From NCBI RefSeq assembly GCF_051175315.1, contig NZ_CP195100.1, forward strand, positions 2,356,001 to 2,420,000: a DNA stretch of 64,000 nt, written 5' to 3'. Shown one piece after another: positions 59,600-64,000 of this stretch. The stretch comes from Tundrisphaera sp051175315 (lineage in GTDB: Bacteria; Planctomycetota; Planctomycetia; Isosphaerales; Isosphaeraceae). The position numbers and the translations under genes were made by a program. Each line of letters opens with the position of its first letter. Within the stretch, counting starts at the first letter, position 1. Below the pieces are notes generated by a model. It made no database searches. It was not told the DNA's origin and saw nothing but the letters and a program-made list of their open reading frames with translations.

Positions 59600-60726
59600 C
59601 CACCGAACCCGCCCGCCCGTCGCCCGAGCAGTTCCTCCACCTGATCCGCCGCCAGGAAAGGGGGCGGCTGAAGGTGTACCTCGGCTCCAACGCCGGGGTG
59701 GGCAAGACGTACGCGATGCTCCGCGAGGGGAACCGGCTCAAGAAGCAGGGGGTCGACGTGGTGGTCGGGATCGTCGAGACCCACGGCCGCGCCGAGACCG
59801 CCGAGCAGGTCGGCGACCTGGAGATCATCCCGCCCCGCGAGATCGAGTACCGGGGCGTGACCCTCCGGGAGATGGACCTGGACGCGATCCTGGCCCGCCG
59901 CCCGACCGTCTGCCTGGTCGACGAACTGGCCCACACCAACGCCCCGGGGAGCCGGAACAGCAAGCGGCACCAGGACGCCGCCGACCTGCTCCGCGCCGGG
60001 ATCCACGTGATCACCACGGTCAACGTCCAGCACCTGGAGAGCCTCTACGATCAGGTCGAGCGGATCACCGGGGTGAAGGTCAGGGAACGCCTGCCCGACT
60101 CGGTGCTGGGGGAGGCCGACCAGATCGTCAACGTCGACCTGTCGGCCGAGGACCTGCTGGAGCGGATGCGGACCGGCAAGATCTACCCCCCGGACCGGGC
60201 CGAGCGGGCGCTGGAGAATTTCTTCACCCCCGGCAACCTGACCCGGCTCCGCGAGGTCACGCTCGCGGAGATGGCCCACCTGATCGACCGCCGGGGCCGC
60301 CGCGCCGAGGCGGATAAGGCCCCGTCCTCGGCCGCCGAGCGGGTGATGGTCGGGCTGTCCAGCCGCAGCCCCAACGCCCCGGCGCTCCTGCGCAAGGCGG
60401 CGCGGCTGGCCGACCGGCTCAACTCCCCCTGGTATGCCGTCTACATCCAGACCCCGGCCGAGGACCTGACCCGGACCGACGCCGCCACCCACCGCATCCT
60501 CAACAAGAACCTGGAGCTGGCCCAGCAGCTCGGCGGCATCCCCATGACCTTCAAGGGCCGCGACGTGCCCAGCACGATCACCGCGTTCGCCCGGGAGTAC
60601 GACATCCGCGTGCTGGTCATGGGCAAGAGCCGCCAGCCCTGGCACCGCCGCCTGTTCGGGACGTCGATCCTGGAGGCGATCCTCCGGGGCCTGGACGGGG
60701 TCGACGTGCTGATCGCCGACGTCTAG
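59596..60726 (+). CDS. kdpD: Truncated KdpD (N-terminal sensor plus USP domain only)
   Basis: A 376-residue protein matching the cytoplasmic N-terminal half of KdpD: LKVYLGSNAGVGKTYAMLREGNRLKKQGVDVVVG (Walker A) and CLVDELAHTNAPGSRNSKRHQD (Walker B and family signature), then a universal-stress-protein-like domain (~250-376, VLVMGKSRQPWHRRLFGTSI). The membrane segments, HisKA and ATPase domains of full KdpD (~900 residues) are absent, and there is no kdpE next to it. Short KdpD forms are known in Deinococcus and Anabaena and need another kinase. ATGA overlap with kdpC. Its 3' end overlaps the convergent ankyrin gene by 4 bp. Confidence 0.92.
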   Translation: MTTEPARPSPEQFLHLIRRQERGRLKVYLGSNAGVGKTYAMLREGNRLKKQGVDVVVGIVETHGRAETAEQVGDLEIIPPREIEYRGVTLREMDLDAILARRPTVCLVDELAHTNAPGSRNSKRHQDAADLLRAGIHVITTVNVQHLESLYDQVERITGVKVRERLPDSVLGEADQIVNVDLSAEDLLERMRTGKIYPPDRAERALENFFTPGNLTRLREVTLAEMAHLIDRRGRRAEADKAPSSAAERVMVGLSSRSPNAPALLRKAARLADRLNSPWYAVYIQTPAEDLTRTDAATHRILNKNLELAQQLGGIPMTFKGRDVPSTITAFAREYDIRVLVMGKSRQPWHRRLFGTSILEAILRGLDGVDVLIADV

Positions 60727-62129
60727 GGGGCCCGGGGCGGGAGCACCGCGCGGAGGGCGGCGACGGTGTCGGGCGAGGGCTTGAAGTTGCCCGGCCGATA
60801 CCCCTCGGCGATCCGCAGGGGCGTCCAGCCGTGCTTGTTCGCGTGGTCCCAGGCCTCGGGCTTCGCGCCGTGGTCGGCCAGGAACCGGACGACCCGGGGG
60901 AAGTTCTTGTAGGCCGCCCCGTGCATGGCGGTCTCGCCGTTGCGGTCGACCGCGTTGGGGTCGTTGCCCAGTTCCAGCGCGAGGGCCACGGCCTCCAGCG
61001 CCTCGGGCTCGGTGCCCGCCTCCTCGCCGGGGGCCAATGACCCCAGCCCGGCGGCGGCCATCAGCGGGGTCGACCCGTCGGCGTTGGCGAGGCGGGGGTC
61101 GGCCCCGCGTTTGTGGAGGGTGCGCATCAAAGGGACGTCGGCCGTCATGCTGGCCAGCAGGAACGGCGTGGCCCCGGTCCGGTTCAGGATCTTCCGGTCC
61201 GATGGGTCCCGCGTGAGCCGGGCGTTGACGTCCGCCCCGTGGTCGAGCAGGGCCTCGGCGAACTGGAGGCTGGTCATCGTCCCCGACCCGGCGGGCGGGG
61301 GTTCGCCGTCGTCGCCATCCCCCCGGTTCGGCTTGCGGACCCAGGTCAGGGTGTGCAGGGGGGTGAAGCCCGACCTCTGGTCGTTCGGGTCGGCCCCGGC
61401 GTCCAGCAGGACGACCGCGAGGTCGAAGTGGCCGTTCTCGATGGCCAGGATCAGCGGGGTGGACCCCTTCGCGGGGGCCTTGCCGTTGGCGGGCCTGGCC
61501 TCCGTCGCCTCGTTGACGTCGGCCCCGGCCCCGATCAAGGCCCGGGCCACGTCGATCCGCCCCTCGCGGGCGGCGAAGAGCAGGGGGGTGAACCCGGACG
61601 GCAGGGGCGTCCGGAAGTCGGCCCCGGCGCGGATCAGCTCCGAGACGACCTCCGCATGCCCCTCGGCGGCGGCCCACATCAGGGCGGTCTGGCCCCGGTG
61701 CTCGCGGGCGTCGACCGTGGCCCCCCGGCCGATCAGCGCCCGGACCGGCCCGATCCGGCCGGTGCGGGCGGCGGTCATCAGCGGCGTCTCGCCGCCCCGC
61801 AGCGGCCCGTTCGGGTCGGCCCCCGCGTCGAGCAAAAGCGTGACCATCGCCCCGCCGCCGTTGGTGCAGGCCAGGGCCAGGGGCGTCACGCCGAACCGGT
61901 TGGCCCGCTTCGCGTCGGCCCCGGCCGCCAGCAAAAGCTTGGCCATCTCCGGGTCGTCGTGGCGGGCGGCCCACATCAGGGCGGTCATCCCGTCGGGCTG
62001 GGCCTGGTCCGCGTCGAGCTTCCGATCAAGCCAGGCGCGGACGGCGGCGCGGTCGGCCCGCTCCGCCGCGTCGGCCAGCGGGGCATCGGCGACCAGCGAG
62101 GCGGCGAGCAGGACCAGCAGCGCACCCAT
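60723..62129 (-). CDS. Secreted ankyrin-repeat protein
   Basis: A 468-residue protein with a signal peptide (~1-20) and about ten ankyrin repeats, for example GMTALMWAARHDDPEMAKLLLAAGAD, GQTALMWAAAEGHAEVVSELIRAGAD and GFTPLLFAAREGRIDVARALIGAGAD. A Pro/Gly/Asp insert (~280-300) breaks the array. Ankyrin repeats bind partner proteins. It is the last gene after DUF1588/DUF1585 and DUF1552 genes; this trio recurs in planctomycetes and acidobacteria. GGAGG precedes the ATG; 18 nt separate it from the DUF1552 stop. Confidence 0.92.
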   Translation of the reverse strand: MGALLVLLAASLVADAPLADAAERADRAAVRAWLDRKLDADQAQPDGMTALMWAARHDDPEMAKLLLAAGADAKRANRFGVTPLALACTNGGGAMVTLLLDAGADPNGPLRGGETPLMTAARTGRIGPVRALIGRGATVDAREHRGQTALMWAAAEGHAEVVSELIRAGADFRTPLPSGFTPLLFAAREGRIDVARALIGAGADVNEATEARPANGKAPAKGSTPLILAIENGHFDLAVVLLDAGADPNDQRSGFTPLHTLTWVRKPNRGDGDDGEPPPAGSGTMTSLQFAEALLDHGADVNARLTRDPSDRKILNRTGATPFLLASMTADVPLMRTLHKRGADPRLANADGSTPLMAAAGLGSLAPGEEAGTEPEALEAVALALELGNDPNAVDRNGETAMHGAAYKNFPRVVRFLADHGAKPEAWDHANKHGWTPLRIAEGYRPGNFKPSPDTVAALRAVLPPRAP

Positions 62130-62147
62130 CTTGGCGGCCTCCGGGGA

Positions 62148-63494
62148 TCAGACGGGCAACGGCTCGAACAACTCCTCGACCTTGCCCCGGCTGTCGGCGA
62201 ACGAGTCGATCGGGACGCCGACCTTGCGGAGCAGGGTCAGGTGGAGGTTGGCCAAAGGCGTCGGCGTGTCGAAGCGGATGTGCCGGCCGCCCCGCATCCG
62301 GCCGGCCGCCCCGCCCGCCACCAGGATCGGCAGGTTGGTGTGGTCGTGGACGTTAGGGTTGCCCATGCCCGAGCCGTAGAGGTAGAGCGAGTGGTCCAGC
62401 AGCGTCCCGTCCCCCTCGGGCGTGGCCTGGAGTTTGGCCAGGAACTCGGCGAACAGCGAGACGTGGAACTGGTTGATCTTCGCCATCCGGGCGACCTTCT
62501 CGGGGTCGTTGCCGTGGTGGGTGAGCGGGTGGTGCGGGTCCGGGACGCCGATCTCGGGGTAGGTCCGGCCGCTGGTCTCGCGGGCGAGCTGGAAGGTGAT
62601 GACCCGGGTCACGTCCCCCCGGAGGGCCAGCACCTGCAGGTCGAACATCAAACGGGCATGGTCGGCATACAGGGCCGGCACGCCGACCGGGCGGTCGAGG
62701 TCGGGCAGGGCGTTGTCGCGGGCGTCGGCCTCCGCCTTCTGGATCCGCCGCTCGACCTCGCGCACCGTCTCCAGGTAGGAGTCGACCCGGCCGCGATCCG
62801 CCGGGCCGAGCTGGTTCCGGAGCCGGGCGATCTCGCCTGTGACGGAGTCGAGCAGGCTGGCCCGCTTCCGCAGGGCGGCCCGGCGGTCGTCGGCGGTCCC
62901 CCCCTCGCCGAACAGGCGCTCGAAGACGATCCGGGGATGGGCCTCGGAGGGGAGCGGGGTCGTCGGGGACGACCACGACAGGTTGTTCTGGTAGACGCAG
63001 GCGTAGCCGTTGTCGCACTGGCCGACCGTGGAGAGCAGGTCCATCGACAGTTCCAGCGACGGCAGCTGGGTCGCCTGGCCGATCTGCCGGGCGGCGATCT
63101 GGTCGGCGGTCGTGCCCAGGTAATAGTCGGTGCTCTCGGTCAGCTTGGCCCGCGCGGCGCTGAGGAAGGCGGCGTTGGACGTGGCGTGCGTGCCGGGGTA
63201 GGCGTTCTCCAGGACGAGGTTGGAGATCGCCGTCACATGCTGGCGGACCGGGGCCAGCGAGGAGAGGATCGGCGACAGCTCGTCCAGCGTCGCGCCCGGG
63301 GGCGTCCAGCGGGCGATGTCGCAGCCCATCGGCATGTAGACGTAGCCCAGCCGCCGGAGCTTCGCCGGCGCGGCGGCGGTGTCGGCCACGGCGGTCATCG
63401 CCGGGACCATCGCGTCCAGCAACGGCAGCGCCAGCGCCGTGCCCAGCCCCCGGAGGAACGTCCGACGCGGCAATGCCTTCTGCATGACGATCAT
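62148..63494 (-). CDS. DUF1552 domain-containing protein
   Basis: A 448-residue protein. The N-terminal RRTFLRGLGTALALPLLDAM is a Tat-like signal. The DUF1552 body shows LGYVYMPMGCDIARWTPPG, HVTAISNL, THATSNAAFLSAA and, near the end, SLYLYGSGMGNPNVHDHTNLPILVAGG. The family is thought to work with DUF1592/DUF1588/DUF1585 proteins outside the cytoplasm; its chemistry is unknown. ATG 63494 overlaps the TGA of the preceding DUF1588 gene by ATGA, so the two are coupled. Confidence 0.93.
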   Translation of the reverse strand: MIVMQKALPRRTFLRGLGTALALPLLDAMVPAMTAVADTAAAPAKLRRLGYVYMPMGCDIARWTPPGATLDELSPILSSLAPVRQHVTAISNLVLENAYPGTHATSNAAFLSAARAKLTESTDYYLGTTADQIAARQIGQATQLPSLELSMDLLSTVGQCDNGYACVYQNNLSWSSPTTPLPSEAHPRIVFERLFGEGGTADDRRAALRKRASLLDSVTGEIARLRNQLGPADRGRVDSYLETVREVERRIQKAEADARDNALPDLDRPVGVPALYADHARLMFDLQVLALRGDVTRVITFQLARETSGRTYPEIGVPDPHHPLTHHGNDPEKVARMAKINQFHVSLFAEFLAKLQATPEGDGTLLDHSLYLYGSGMGNPNVHDHTNLPILVAGGAAGRMRGGRHIRFDTPTPLANLHLTLLRKVGVPIDSFADSRGKVEELFEPLPV

Positions 63495-64000
63495 TCGGAG
63501 GTCCTCATCTGGAATGGGGTGCTGGTCGCGATCCCCGCGACGACGGCCGAGAAGCGGTCGCCCTCGGCGTGGGCGTCGCGGACGATCTTCCGGATGGCCG
63601 GGGCGTCGGCCGTCTCGACGGGCCGGCCGAGGGCGAAGGTCAGGAGCTTTTCCGCCAGGGTCGCCGCGAACAGGTCGGGGCGTTTCAGGAGGCCCGCTTC
63701 GAGCCCGGCCACGCCTTCGAACGTGCGGCCGTCGGGGAGGCCGCCCGAGGCGTCCACCGGCCGGCCTTCTTCCAGGGTCCGCCATCGGCCCACGGCGTCG
63801 TAATTCTCCAATGCAAACCCCGCCGGGTCCATCAGCTTGTGGCACCCGGCGCAGGCTTCGTTGGCGCGGTGCTCGGCGAGGCGGTCGCGGACCGACGCCG
63901 ACGCGTCCACCGTGTTGTCCCGCAGGGCGGGGATGTCGGCCGGCGGCGGCGGCGGGGGCGTGCCCAGGATGTTTTCCAGGACCCACTTCCCCCGGATCAC
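63491..64000 (-). CDS. DUF1588/DUF1585 protein, C-terminal fragment (5' end outside window)
   Basis: The frame runs in from beyond 64000; 170 residues are visible. RGKWVLENILGTPPPPPPADIPAL is the DUF1588 end, HRANEACAGCHKLMDPAGFALENYDAVGRWR contains a C-x2-C-H haem-binding motif, and TLAEKLLTFALGRPVETAD is DUF1585. The family (with DUF1592/DUF1595 and a cytochrome domain upstream) is secreted and typical of planctomycetes. The visible GTG at the edge is internal, not the start. Confidence 0.92.
   Translation of the reverse strand: MIRGKWVLENILGTPPPPPPADIPALRDNTVDASASVRDRLAEHRANEACAGCHKLMDPAGFALENYDAVGRWRTLEEGRPVDASGGLPDGRTFEGVAGLEAGLLKRPDLFAATLAEKLLTFALGRPVETADAPAIRKIVRDAHAEGDRFSAVVAGIATSTPFQMRTSE

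Overview
The window is very GC-rich and reads as a planctomycete chromosome, most likely Isosphaeraceae-like. The main indicators are a DUF1559 pilin-like protein with a small lipoprotein behind it, several PEP-CTERM proteins, a DUF1588/DUF1585 plus DUF1552 pair with a secreted ankyrin protein, an ECF sigma factor next to a WD40 Ser/Thr kinase, a sulfatase, and many planctomycete-only hypothetical families. I saw no rRNA, tRNA, CRISPR array or insertion sequence. All calls come from reading the sequence; no database search was run.

Layout. 1-3.6 kb: C-terminal end of an Mrr-type restriction endonuclease, a Tat-signal protein, and a minus-strand two-gene cassette (SMC/OLD-type ATPase plus a small PD-(D/E)XK nuclease-like protein, ATGA overlap) that looks like an anti-phage or DNA-processing module. 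3.7-10.2 kb: a double-length, internally duplicated UvrA with an extra C-terminal domain. 10.4-17.4 kb: DksA/TraR-type zinc-finger protein, small lipoprotein, DUF1559 protein, aldo/keto reductase, methyltransferase, sulfatase. 17.4-21.8 kb: two tandem paralogues of a secreted protein ending in a Hint (intein/hedgehog-like) domain. 22-32.5 kb: a membrane protein, an FAH-family hydrolase, three tandem PEP-CTERM paralogues, a LolA-like protein, pyruvate kinase, a sulfotransferase, a degenerate GGDEF protein and a lipoprotein. 32.6-44.2 kb: CAP-domain protein, Ser/Thr kinase with WD40 repeats in an operon with its ECF sigma factor, small transporter, PEP-CTERM protein, SDR, GH26-like glycosidase and a frameshifted planctomycete gene.

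44.4-50.3 kb: an 1179-residue redox enzyme that looks like a GltD/NfnB-like module fused to a PyrK/NfnA-like module, then a secreted FAD oxidoreductase, separated by a pair of perfect palindromes. 50.4-60.7 kb: a regulatory and potassium-uptake block on the plus strand: sigma-54 activator, HAMP/PAS histidine kinase, receiver-TPR protein, a tiny membrane peptide, kdpF, a hairpin-rich leader, kdpA, kdpB, kdpC and a kdpD that keeps only the cytoplasmic N-terminal sensor and USP domains. 60.7-64 kb: the ankyrin/DUF1552/DUF1588 operon, running off the right edge.

The strongest candidates for something undescribed are the ATPase-nuclease cassette, the tandem Hint-domain proteins, the NfnAB-like fusion, and the rewired Kdp control region.
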